Source: JALOOE01 sp964423545 (GTDB taxonomy: Bacteria; Chloroflexota; Anaerolineae; CG2-30-64-16). Taken from it: a stretch of DNA of 18,567 nucleotides. Within the stretch, counting starts at the first letter, position 1, and each line of letters starts with the position of its first letter. The stretch spans positions 1 through 18,567 of the forward strand of contig CAYRFV010000092.1 in the NCBI GenBank assembly GCA_964423545.1, given 5' to 3'. Positions 9,336 to 16,478 of the stretch are shown one piece after another. Below the pieces are notes generated by a model. That model made no database searches, had not been told where the DNA came from, and was given only the letters and a program-made list of their open reading frames with translations. The position numbers and the translations under genes are program-made.

Positions 9336-9375
9336 CAGGAGCTGGACGCGACTATGAGCCGGCGTCCAGCTCCTG
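9336..9375. terminator. Bidirectional hairpin between clpC and psuG
   Basis: A perfect 14-bp stem (9336-9349 with 9362-9375) has a 12-nt loop that contains the psuG stop codon. It begins 9 nt after the clpC stop. Neither side has a T-run, so it is best seen as a shared 3'-end structure for the two convergent genes. Confidence 0.7.
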
Positions 9376-10356
9376 CCTAGCAGCCAGCGCCAGCGCAATC
9401 TGCGCGCCGATGGCCGCGTTGTTCTCCAGCAACGCCAGGTTCGCACGCAGGCTGGTCTCCCCGGTCAGTTCGCTGATCCTGGCCAACAAGAACGGCGTCA
9501 GCGCCTTGCCCTTGACCTCTTGCGCTTCCGCCTCCTCCAGCGCCTGGTCGACCGCACTCTCCATCCGCTCTGCGGGCAGCTCGAACTGAGCGGGAACGGG
9601 CGCCGTCACCAACATGCCGCCTGGCAATCCTAACGCCCGCTGGGCCCGAAACAGCGCAACGACCTCGTCAGGCGTGTCGGCTCGCACGTCGACCGGCAAC
9701 CCGCTCGAACGATGATAGAACGCCGGAAAGTCATCGGTCCCATAGCCGACCACGGTCACACCGTATGTCTCCAGCCATTCCAGCGTTGCGGGCAGGTCAA
9801 GAATCGCCTTGGCGCCTGCGCATACGACGATGAGGGGGGTTTGCGCCAGCTCAGGGAGGTCGGCCGAGATATCGGTCGACAGAAAGCTGAATGTTGGTCG
9901 CTGAATGCTCGATGCCGGATGCCGGATGGCGGACGACGGGGCGGCATTGCCACGGCTCCTGCGACCCGCGGCCGACCCCATGCTGCCCCCCTCCAACTTC
10001 CAGCTTCCAGCCCTGTGCACCCCGCCGATGCCGCCGGTAGCGAACACCCGAATGCCGGCGCGGTGCGCAGCCCAGGCGGTCGTGGCGACGGTCGTGGCGC
10101 CGTCCAGCTTGCGCGCAACGACAATCGGCAGATCGCGGCGGCTGACCTTGCGCACGTCCGGCGCGGTCGCCAGATGCTCGATCTGGCCTCGACTCAGGCC
10201 GACCACGATCTCGCCGGCGATGATGCCGATCGTAGCAGGCGTCGCGCCGTGCTCAGCCACGATCTCCTCCAGCCGGAGCGCCAGCCGCAGGTTGTGCGGG
10301 TAAGGCAGGCCGTGGGAGATGACGGTGGATTCGAGGGCGACGACTGGTTGTACCAT
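9352..10356 (-). CDS. psuG: Pseudouridine-5'-phosphate glycosidase with a repeat-derived insertion
   Basis: This enzyme reversibly splits pseudouridine 5'-phosphate into uracil and ribose 5-phosphate in modified-nucleoside salvage. The 334-aa chain has the family motifs ALESTVISHGLPYPHN, KVSRRDLP, ATGGIGGVHR, DISADL, VCAGAKAILDL and GKALTPFLLAR. Likely counterparts of known catalytic residues are Glu9, Lys70, Asp166 and the Schiff-base Lys183. Between GGVHR and DISADL, where relatives have about five residues, roughly 40 extra residues occur (about 117-160). They are encoded by degenerate heptamer repeats. This lies close to active-site residues, so activity may be reduced, or the loop may be tolerated. 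The frame stays open. AGGAG is 4 nt from the ATG. No psuK kinase or nucleoside transporter is adjacent. Confidence 0.9.
   Translation of the reverse strand: MVQPVVALESTVISHGLPYPHNLRLALRLEEIVAEHGATPATIGIIAGEIVVGLSRGQIEHLATAPDVRKVSRRDLPIVVARKLDGATTVATTAWAAHRAGIRVFATGGIGGVHRAGSWKLEGGSMGSAAGRRSRGNAAPSSAIRHPASSIQRPTFSFLSTDISADLPELAQTPLIVVCAGAKAILDLPATLEWLETYGVTVVGYGTDDFPAFYHRSSGLPVDVRADTPDEVVALFRAQRALGLPGGMLVTAPVPAQFELPAERMESAVDQALEEAEAQEVKGKALTPFLLARISELTGETSLRANLALLENNAAIGAQIALALAARQELDAGS
9882..9937. repeat. Degenerate heptamer tract inside psuG (8 units)
   Basis: Eight consecutive 7-nt words in exact phase resemble GAATGCT or GGATGCC; for example GAATGTT, GAATGCT and GGATGCC occur, with one divergent unit GGTCGCT. 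The tract codes for the Ser/Ile/Pro-rich end of the psuG insertion. No other feature explains the 7-nt period. Confidence 0.75.
9991..10011. repeat. Short heptamer tract inside psuG (3 units)
   Basis: Three words in phase, CTCCAAC then two TTCCAGC, open the psuG insertion on the other side (coding SWKLEG on the minus strand). The word differs from the 9882 tract, so two repeat families border the same insertion. Confidence 0.65.
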
Positions 10357-10549
10357 CTCTCTCCTACACTTGTGTGAAGTCTCGGTTCTGGTGTGACCGG
10401 CTTGGCGAGCAGATGCTCAGTCAGGCCCGCAGACAAGCGATCTGGACTGAAAAAGGACGACCGGAGCCTTTCTGCACGATACGCACATAGAAAGCAAAGC
10501 GTAGCATCCTTGATTGCGCCACACAGCAAGCACGGGCTTCGGGTCCCGG
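10357..10549. other. 193-bp gap upstream of psuG
   Basis: No gene is seen. On the minus strand AAAGG and CCTTT (10452-10471) form a weak stem followed by a short T-run, a possible terminator for the SPFH-like gene. No convincing psuG promoter was found. Base composition drops here relative to psuG and remains low through the next gene. Confidence 0.35.
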
Positions 10550-11578
10550 TTATTCGCGATCTTTGCGGCGCACCCATGCGCGTTCTATCGCATTCGTGAC
10601 CTCTGGGTGTATCCGGATGCTGTCGATAGTGACATGGCGAATTTCGGTTCCCCAGTCTCCGGTCTTCTTGTTGGCCTCAACCCGGATCTGCTGCTCCAGA
10701 CCCTCATGATTGCGGGCAGCGGCGAGATCACAGACACCTTGCAGGTTGAGTTGCTGCCTGATCGCACGTTCAAGCGCTCGTCGCGTGGCGGTTTCCAGAT
10801 CAGGTTGGGCCTTTCCTAGCGCCAGGATTGAGTCTGGATCCAACAACAGCAGGACCTTGCCGGCAGCGTCTTTCACCGACTTTCGTCTGACGCCGTAAGA
10901 CGCCGATATCTGCGCTGAGCATACCATGCTCTCTTGGGTCAAGATATCATCCAGTCCTACGGTTAGCTGCTTGTCGCGGACGTCATACACAGCCTCCACT
11001 GACTCGTGTCCTCCGATCACCGCTGGTTGCATCAGCACCTTGGGCGTGCTGCCTGGTGCGCCCTTGACGATCACAGCACTACCGGTGTCAATCCGGAGCC
11101 GTCGAGGACCCTTGACCGGAATCGCGAGCGAGGCAGAAGCCAGTTTGCCATTGCTGACACGAACGTCCCCGCCAATCTTGCCCAGGGCGAGCTGCAAATG
11201 ATGCTCAAGCGCCGCGGAGGACTTTCCATCATAGAGATCGCGCTGAAGGTAGGCAGAGAACCAGAACACGACGATACTTGCCAGCAACACCCCAAGGGCG
11301 ACGGTCCATGGACCGATTACTACCATCAGCAGCAGGATCGCCAAGAGTAGCAGCAGGAACCCCAACCGCTTGTCCCCGCGCCTGGAAGCCAGAAGTATGA
11401 AGATGCTGGCAAGCAGAGGCGTACCGATGAGAAAGCCGGCGGGAGCCCATGATAGCTCCGGCTGGAGTTCAACCGAAATCTGCTTGAGTAGGAAATCCAC
11501 CCCGAGCAGTAGTATAGCTGTTCCTACAGTCAGAGCCACCAGCAGAACCGCGACCTCAGGTGCGTGGCGCGTGGCCAT
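10550..11578 (-). CDS. Four-TM membrane protein with a C-terminal SPFH/band 7-like domain
   Basis: Function unknown. The 342-aa protein has four hydrophobic segments (about 9-31, 45-65, 72-88, 91-110). The cytosolic-type part from about 160 follows the band 7 layout: GSAVIVKGAPGSTPKVL, a YDVRDKQLTVGLDDILTQE strand region, SAQISASYGV, a helical stretch LETATRRALERAIRQQLNL, and WGTEIRHVTIDSIRI. There is no long C-terminal coiled coil, unlike the prohibitin-like protein at 2714. AGGAG lies 7 nt before the ATG. Two 60-base samples in it are 48-50% GC, against 67-70% in nearby psuG and GH2 samples, so recent transfer is plausible. It begins 49 nt after the truncated end of the glycosyltransferase gene on the same strand. 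SPFH assignment is by pattern only. Confidence 0.7.
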   Translation of the reverse strand: MATRHAPEVAVLLVALTVGTAILLLGVDFLLKQISVELQPELSWAPAGFLIGTPLLASIFILLASRRGDKRLGFLLLLLAILLLMVVIGPWTVALGVLLASIVVFWFSAYLQRDLYDGKSSAALEHHLQLALGKIGGDVRVSNGKLASASLAIPVKGPRRLRIDTGSAVIVKGAPGSTPKVLMQPAVIGGHESVEAVYDVRDKQLTVGLDDILTQESMVCSAQISASYGVRRKSVKDAAGKVLLLLDPDSILALGKAQPDLETATRRALERAIRQQLNLQGVCDLAAARNHEGLEQQIRVEANKKTGDWGTEIRHVTIDSIRIHPEVTNAIERAWVRRKDRE

Positions 11579-11895
11579 AGATCACTCCTCTGCCGCATGA
11601 TGCAGTACATCACTGGAGGGTTTGGATTCAGACCGCAGAACCCATCCCCTCCACCACCGGCAGCCCAAAACCCTCGTACTCGCTCACGAAAACGCTCGCC
11701 AGCGCCAGCGAATAGAGCGCGGGCTTGTCGGCTTCATCCACCCAGCCAGTGAAATGCACGCGATCCGTGATCCCCAGCCGCGCCACCACTGGCCGCGGAT
11801 CGGGCGCGAAGGCGGTGTCAGCGGCCGGGAGCCGACCGGCAATGACGAACGCAGGCGGGCCTTGGACTTGAGACGGCGAGCGATCCCCTGCTCCG

Positions 11896-11930
11896 TATCG
11901 TCGTTCATCGTCCATCATCCATCGCTCGAT
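11896..11930. repeat. Degenerate heptamer tract in the glycosyltransferase (5 units)
   Basis: Words such as GTTCATC, GTCCATC and ATCCATC lie in exact 7-nt phase. On the minus strand they code for the Met/Asp/Arg-rich stretch WMMDDERR, which has no counterpart in GT4 relatives. Confidence 0.7.
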
Positions 11931-12399
11931 CATGCGCGCATAGGCATCGATCGTCCGCACCACGTTCTTCCGCGCATCAAAACCACCGAGATAGAGCAGA
12001 AACGGCTCGTCGGGCAAGCTGTATTTCGCACGGACGCGCTGGAGCTCGGCCAGGTCTGTGACGGGACGATAGCGCGGATCAGCAGCCAGGTGGATGGCGT
12101 GGATGCGCTCGGCCGGCACACCCAGGTGCGCGATGATGTCGGTCTTGCTGGCCTCCGAGTCGGTCAGCACGGCGGCGGCGCGCTGCGCCGTGCGGCCGAC
12201 CAGCCAGGCATAGGCGCGCTGAAGCGGGCCGCCGCGGTACAGCGGCAGCAGCAGCGGGATCAAATCATGAATCGTGACAACGACCGGACAGGGCCGCCAC
12301 CACGGTGAGCCCCAGTAGGGTACGAAGGCTGCGTCCGCGCGCAGGCGCAGACAGTTCCACGGGAAGGCAATCTGCTCGAACCAGAGCTTGGCGAGATTG

Positions 12400-12455
12400 G
12401 ACGAAAAACGAGCAAGATGCAGCGAGAAACGTGATGCACGATACGTGATGCGCGG
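12400..12455. repeat. Degenerate heptamer tract in the glycosyltransferase (8 units)
   Basis: Eight 7-nt words in phase resemble AACGTGA or TACGTGA, with diverged units such as AAGATGC. They code on the minus strand for an ITYRASRFSLHLARF-type stretch outside the conserved GT4 fold. Confidence 0.7.
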
Positions 12456-12458
12456 CGC

Positions 12459-12493
12459 GTCATCCGTCGTCCGTCGTCGGTCGTCGGTCGTCA
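12459..12493. repeat. Heptamer tract GTCGTCS in the glycosyltransferase (5 units)
   Basis: Five almost identical words (GTCATCC, GTCGTCC, GTCGTCG twice, GTCGTCA) lie side by side. They code on the minus strand for TTDDRRRTTDD. This tract sits 3 nt from the 12400 tract but uses a different word. Confidence 0.8.
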
Positions 12494-12664
12494 GCCCGAC
12501 CACCATAAACTCGTACGCATCCCCTAGGCGCGGGAGCCACTCCAGCAGCGCCGCAAGGTACTGCCCGCTGCCGGTGGTCAACTGATCATGGAACCAACCA
12601 TTGATGACGATGCGCATAGGTGGATCGGCCGGCCCAAGAGCGCACGAGAGAAGGTGACAGGGGA

Positions 12665-12693
12665 AGAGTAGCGCAAGCCTAGAAATATGTCAA
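12665..12693 (-). promoter_or_regulatory. Promoter of the truncated glycosyltransferase gene
   Basis: On the minus strand TTGACA (12688-12693) is 17 nt from TACTCT (12665-12670). The -35 is perfect and the -10 weak. It lies in the 112-bp gap after the GH2 stop codon, so the gene need not be co-transcribed with GH2. Confidence 0.5.
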
Positions 12694-12729
12694 TCTGGGA
12701 TCGAAGCTGCCGCAGACACAGCCGCGTGG

Positions 12730-15090
12730 CTATCCGGCGACCAGTCGATCGGCCAGCCAGCGGATCAGCCGGCGGCGGAGCGGAGAAGGCCCGGTCAGAT
12801 GCGAGGCGAGCTGATAGCGGTTGGAGGCCAGAGCTGCGCCGTTGCAGCTCAGGCGGAGGGTGAGCTGCTGTGCGGGCTGTTCCAGAACGAACGCAAACTC
12901 GCCCACGCGCACGGCGGTGGCTGGTGGCAAGCCAAGGTCGTTCGCCGTCCACACCGTTGCGCCGTCAAGGGTGGCGCGCGCTCGGCAACTCGGATAACGT
13001 TGCAGCCCATCGTTGACCAGCCAAATCTCAGCCTCGAACTGGTCGCCCGCTGCATAACGACGCCAGGGGAAACGCGCTGCAATCAGCACCGGCTGAAAGC
13101 TGCGCCGAAGCATCTCGTACGCCGACTTCGGGCGTCCCGCTCGATCGATCACCGACCACGTGACGGCGGGCCACGGCTCGTTGAACTGCCAGAAAACCAC
13201 GCCGCCGCACTCGCCGCGCCGCAGTCGCGCTGCCTCGATGCCGACCTGCAGCGCCGTCATCTGCGCGCGCTGCGTGGCGGCGACTGTGAAGCGGAGATCA
13301 CCCTCCAGTGGAGGATTGGCATAGTGCTTCAGCTTATCGACCTGGGCCTTGCGTTCGCGCCAGCGCGGGTCGCGCAGCAGGCGGGGCGGGTGACCGGAGA
13401 ACATCTGCGACACCGTGGCCAGGTGCGGCAAGGCTTGCAGGCCGAATTCGCTCATGAAAGACGGCTTCTCATCGGCCAGCCTCGTCCACGGGGCGAAGCC
13501 GTGCCAGACGCGCCACTGGTGCACGTCGCCGTCGGAGGGCGAAGCGGGGATGAAGATGCGATCCGGATCCTCCTGCGCTAGCACCTGCTGGATGGCTGAA
13601 AGGGGCAGTCTCTCGCGCTCGGGATGGATTTCATTGCCGCCGCACCAGGCGATCAGGCTGGGATGGTTGCGCAAGAGGCGCGCCGTGCCACGCACCTCCT
13701 GGCTCAGCAGATCGAGGTACGCTGGTTCGCGCGGATAGTGATCCAGGAAGGCGCATGCGAGTGGAAACTCCTGCCATGCCATGATGCCCATACGGTCGCA
13801 CAGATCCCAGAACGCACGCTTCTCCCGCACCCCCCCGCCCCAGACGCGCAGGAAATTGATGCCTGCGGCGCGTGCCTGCCACAAGAGCGACGCGTAGTCG
13901 GTGTCAGTCACGCGGCCGGGCAACACGTCGGCGGGCGTCCAGTTCGCTCCGCGCAGGAAAACGGGCCGGCCGTTGACCACGAACCGCCACGGGGCGCCGC
14001 CGGGCAGCGCCTCGCGCCGCACCGAACGCACGCCAACCAACTGGCTGATCTGGTCCAGCAGGTCGTCGCCATCCAGGAGACGCACGGTGACGCAATACAG
14101 GTGTGGCTCGCCCTGATCCCACGGCCACCAGCGACGGACGGAAGCCAGGTCGAGACTGAAACTGAAGTTGACGCTCATACCACGATCCGGCGAACCCGCT
14201 GGCGGTGCGAGGGGCACGCGCTTGAGCGCAGACCAAGGCTGATCAGGCCTCTCGGTCTCCATCGATGCCGGAGGTCTCGAATACGCATCACCGTCGGCAT
14301 CGGCTGCAACGCGCTGCTCCTCAACCTCAATCTCTGCCGCAAGCCGCCGGTCACGCCACTGGCTGGTCGACAGCCACACCTGCAATCGCGCCGGCGTCGG
14401 ATCGTCGCGCTCGGTCAGCGGCTCGGCCAGCACGCGCAGATCCTCGATGTATACGCTACGGGCAATGACCAGCCTGAGATCGTCCCAGATGCCGGTGCTG
14501 AGCAGTTTCGGCGCGAAATCCCACCCAAAGCTGAACTGCGCCTTTGGCGTCGCCATGCGATCGGGGAAATACTCGACGCCGGGGCTGACGCGCTGCGCCA
14601 GCCACCGAATGGCGCGCCGATGCGGGGGATTGGCCAGCCTGGGCAGCGCACCGCCGCCCCAGATGCGGATGGCCAGCACGTGCGTGCAGTCGGTGGTGTT
14701 GATCCACGGCGACAGAGCAAGGGTCTGGCGGGAAAACATGCCGGAGTGCGTGGCGAGCAGCCTGTCGTCCAACCAGATGGCGCTGTGGTAGTCGATGCCG
14801 TCGGCTTCGAGGAAGACCTGCTCATCCGCGGAGAAGCCGCCTGGGATCACCGTGCGGCACCACCAATCGCTGTCATCGACCCAGTCGCCCGCTGCGATGC
14901 CTTCGGGCGTCTCCACCGGCGGGATGCAACCGGCCGCAATCAGATCGGCGCGCACGTCGCCAGGAATGCGCGCCGGAAACCATTCGCGCACAAGCGCGCG
15001 GTCATCCAAAGGCGACGCACAAAAAGACTGACGCGCAGCCCGACCGATCTGCCAATCAAGTGAGCCCAGATTGACGATGCGTCGAGACAT
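12730..15090 (-). CDS. Glycoside hydrolase family 2, beta-mannosidase-like
   Basis: Retaining glycosidase of 786 aa that would remove beta-linked mannose (or a related sugar) from oligosaccharides. The N-terminal jelly-roll domain has the beta-mannosidase-type KAQFSFGWDFAPKLLSTGIW (183-202). The TIM barrel starts near VNGRPVFLRGANWTPAD (372-388). The acid/base is Glu487 in CGGNE, and the nucleophile is Glu548 in MSEFG. The barrel ends near FWQFNEPWPAVTWS. A short C-terminal beta domain follows, and no signal peptide is seen, so it is probably cytoplasmic, acting on imported oligosaccharides. No clear Shine-Dalgarno precedes the ATG at 15090. It is divergent from the M50 protease gene. No transporter is nearby. 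GH2 membership is firm; mannose specificity rests on motif likeness. Confidence 0.9.
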   Translation of the reverse strand: MSRRIVNLGSLDWQIGRAARQSFCASPLDDRALVREWFPARIPGDVRADLIAAGCIPPVETPEGIAAGDWVDDSDWWCRTVIPGGFSADEQVFLEADGIDYHSAIWLDDRLLATHSGMFSRQTLALSPWINTTDCTHVLAIRIWGGGALPRLANPPHRRAIRWLAQRVSPGVEYFPDRMATPKAQFSFGWDFAPKLLSTGIWDDLRLVIARSVYIEDLRVLAEPLTERDDPTPARLQVWLSTSQWRDRRLAAEIEVEEQRVAADADGDAYSRPPASMETERPDQPWSALKRVPLAPPAGSPDRGMSVNFSFSLDLASVRRWWPWDQGEPHLYCVTVRLLDGDDLLDQISQLVGVRSVRREALPGGAPWRFVVNGRPVFLRGANWTPADVLPGRVTDTDYASLLWQARAAGINFLRVWGGGVREKRAFWDLCDRMGIMAWQEFPLACAFLDHYPREPAYLDLLSQEVRGTARLLRNHPSLIAWCGGNEIHPERERLPLSAIQQVLAQEDPDRIFIPASPSDGDVHQWRVWHGFAPWTRLADEKPSFMSEFGLQALPHLATVSQMFSGHPPRLLRDPRWRERKAQVDKLKHYANPPLEGDLRFTVAATQRAQMTALQVGIEAARLRRGECGGVVFWQFNEPWPAVTWSVIDRAGRPKSAYEMLRRSFQPVLIAARFPWRRYAAGDQFEAEIWLVNDGLQRYPSCRARATLDGATVWTANDLGLPPATAVRVGEFAFVLEQPAQQLTLRLSCNGAALASNRYQLASHLTGPSPLRRRLIRWLADRLVAG

Positions 15091-15128
15091 GAGACTGCAA
15101 GTATTGGTATTGCCTGGAACTGGGGTGT

Positions 15129-15156
15129 ATCATAGCATACTTTGCGCAAAAGACAA
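15129..15156 (-). promoter_or_regulatory. Promoter of the GH2 gene with a palindrome in its spacer
   Basis: On the minus strand TTGTCT (15151-15156), a 16-nt spacer and TATGAT (15129-15134) preceded by TGC. The perfect 10-bp palindrome TTTGCGCAAA (15141-15150) fills the spacer next to the -35, a classic place for a repressor to block polymerase. Confidence 0.6.
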
Positions 15157-15163
15157 GTTGGCT

Positions 15164-15191
15164 TTGGAGAGCTGCGCACGTGTGCTATAAT
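15164..15191 (+). promoter_or_regulatory. Promoter of the M50-HD-TyrA set, extended consensus -10
   Basis: TATAAT (15186-15191) preceded by TGC is a perfect extended -10. A weak TTGGAG -35 lies 16 nt upstream (15164-15169). The leader of about 65 nt contains CCGCAG/CTGCGG (15201-15213) and the heptamer tract. Confidence 0.65.
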
Positions 15192-15213
15192 CCACCCAAG
15201 CCGCAGGCTGCGG

Positions 15214-15248
15214 GTCGCACGTTGCGAGTCGCACGTTGCGAGTCGTAA
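15214..15248. repeat. Heptamer tract in the leader of the M50 gene (5 units)
   Basis: GTCGCAC and GTTGCGA alternate twice, followed by GTCGTAA, so the tract is both a 7-mer and a 14-mer repeat. GCAC and GTTGC parts are partly self-complementary, so the leader RNA could fold. It ends 2 nt before the GGAG ribosome-binding site of the M50 gene. Confidence 0.75.
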
Positions 15249-15260
15249 TCGGAGATCTCT

Positions 15261-15905
15261 TTGCTGGATATCAACAGCCTGATTGATCCATCCACATTGC
15301 TTGCGCTGGCAATCATCCTGCTGGTGAGCTTCCCTGTGCATGAGTTCGCGCACGCATGGGTGGCCTACCGACTCGGAGACGACACGGCGGCGCAGCAAGG
15401 CCGGCTCTCCCTGAATCCGCTCCGCCACCTCGATCCGCTCGGCTCGATCCTGTTGATCGCCACGCAGGCGTTCGGCTGGGCGAAACCTGTGCCGGTGGCG
15501 CCCTGGCGCTTACGACATGGCCCCCGCGCCGGTCACGCCCTGGTGTCGCTTGCCGGGCCGATCAGCAACCTGCTGATGGCGGCCGGCGTGGCTGCGGTGT
15601 GGCGCACGGGTCTGCTGGAGCGCCTGCCGGTCGATCTGGATCTGACCGTATTCATCTTCGTTTCGATCAACATCACGCTGTTTCTGTTCAATCTGATCCC
15701 ACTGGGACCGCTGGACGGATTCAGCGTGCTGAACGGCATCGTCGATGCGCGCACGTCCCAGGTGCTGCAGCCGCTGTCCACCTATGGGCCGTTTATTCTG
15801 ATGGGCCTGCTCCTCTTGGGCAATGTAGCGCCGGGCTTCAACCTCGTGGGGCGTTTCCTGGCCGAGGGGACACAAGTCGCGATGCGGCTGTTGCTCGGAT
15901 ACTGA
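15261..15905 (+). CDS. M50-family site-2 protease-like membrane metalloprotease
   Basis: Intramembrane zinc protease family, 214 aa, a usual size for the compact group without a PDZ domain. The zinc motif HEFAH is at 27-31 within the first membrane segment. The second motif NLIPLGPLDG ends with the third zinc ligand Asp152. Several hydrophobic segments (about 10-26, 92-113, 127-150, 176-195) support a polytopic protein. The start is TTG at 15261, with GGAG 6 nt upstream; no ATG in frame lies before the HEFAH motif. The stop overlaps the next gene's start as TGATG, implying translational coupling. Substrate unknown. Related proteins can cleave anti-sigma factors, but many are uncharacterised. 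Confidence 0.9.
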   Translation: MLDINSLIDPSTLLALAIILLVSFPVHEFAHAWVAYRLGDDTAAQQGRLSLNPLRHLDPLGSILLIATQAFGWAKPVPVAPWRLRHGPRAGHALVSLAGPISNLLMAAGVAAVWRTGLLERLPVDLDLTVFIFVSINITLFLFNLIPLGPLDGFSVLNGIVDARTSQVLQPLSTYGPFILMGLLLLGNVAPGFNLVGRFLAEGTQVAMRLLLGY

Positions 15906-16462
15906 TGGGCGCCAACCGCCCACGGCGGGTCATCTACCGCGTTCGCCAGTTCTTCCGGGTCCTGACCGATGGCTTCAAACCGCTGACCCCGGAAGAGCGG
16001 CGCACTGCCTGGAAGCATCTGCCTGAGACGGCGCACCGCCTGTACGACGCCATGCCGTGCGCCGACCAGCGACACAGCCTGAGAGTGCTGCACACACTGA
16101 CGGCTGCCGGGCACGACGAGCCGGCCTTGTTGCAGGCGGCGCTGCTGCACGATTGCGCCAAGCGTGAAGCGGGCATCCGCATCTGGCATCGGGTCGCGCT
16201 GGTGTTGCTGAAGACATTCTGGCCGCGCATGGCCATGCGCTGGGAAGCCGATCCGGCCCCGGCGCGCATGGACTGGCGCTATCCTATGCGGGCGCAGCTA
16301 CATCACCCGGAACGCGGCGCCGCGCTCGCGGCCGCGGCGGGGTGCGATCCGCTGGCTGTCACGCTGATTCGGCGGCACCAGGATCCGCGTGCCTCATGCG
16401 CCTCCGATCCGATCACGGACCGGCTGGTAGCGGCCCTCCAGGCCGCTGACGACGACAACTAG
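15905..16462 (+). CDS. HD-domain protein
   Basis: Predicted metal-dependent phosphohydrolase of 185 aa; the substrate cannot be told from sequence. HD-type residues are visible as His57 (RHSLRVLHTL), His82-Asp83 (AALLHDCAK), His133/134 (HHPERGA), His158 (RRHQD) and a C-terminal Asp cluster at 182-184. This resembles HDIG-type domains used as nucleotide or cyclic-nucleotide phosphohydrolases. The ATG overlaps the M50 stop (TGATG). The prephenate dehydrogenase-like gene starts 16 nt after its stop, so the three form one operon. Confidence 0.8.
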   Translation: MGANRPRRVIYRVRQFFRVLTDGFKPLTPEERRTAWKHLPETAHRLYDAMPCADQRHSLRVLHTLTAAGHDEPALLQAALLHDCAKREAGIRIWHRVALVLLKTFWPRMAMRWEADPAPARMDWRYPMRAQLHHPERGAALAAAAGCDPLAVTLIRRHQDPRASCASDPITDRLVAALQAADDDN

Positions 16463-16478
16463 ACGAGGAATGCAGAGC

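Larger units (their letters stand above)
11628..12617 (-). pseudogene. GT4 glycosyltransferase, truncated at the C-terminus and carrying two repeat insertions
   Basis: Family GT4 enzymes move a sugar from a nucleotide donor to glycan or lipid acceptors. The N-terminal MRIVINGWFH, the motif VVTIHDLIPLLLP, TDSEASKTDII, the donor-side FLLYLGGFDARKNV and the E-x7-E motif (Glu315, Glu323) are visible. The frame stops six residues after that motif. Relatives continue with a Gly/Thr/Pro-Val-Val loop and some 60-90 more residues that close the nucleotide site. These are not found downstream on this strand. Two in-frame insertions (about residues 43-75 and 231-252) coincide with heptamer tracts. A promoter exists, but no good Shine-Dalgarno precedes the ATG. 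Probably inactive. A short functional variant is possible but less likely. Confidence 0.7.

Noticed and set aside
9882..12493. CRISPR-like array
   Set aside because: The repeats are contiguous 7-nt words without spacers and lie mostly inside genes; no cas genes are present.
13624..15063. Long 479-codon open frame on the + strand opposite the GH2 gene
   Set aside because: It is antisense to a well-matched GH2 protein with both catalytic residues, and its translation shows no recognisable domain. It is a by-product of high GC.
15356..15904. N-terminal extension of the HD protein through the M50 gene
   Set aside because: That stretch is out of frame with the M50 protein, which has HEFAH and the Asp motif. 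The HD protein starts at the overlapping ATG at 15905.
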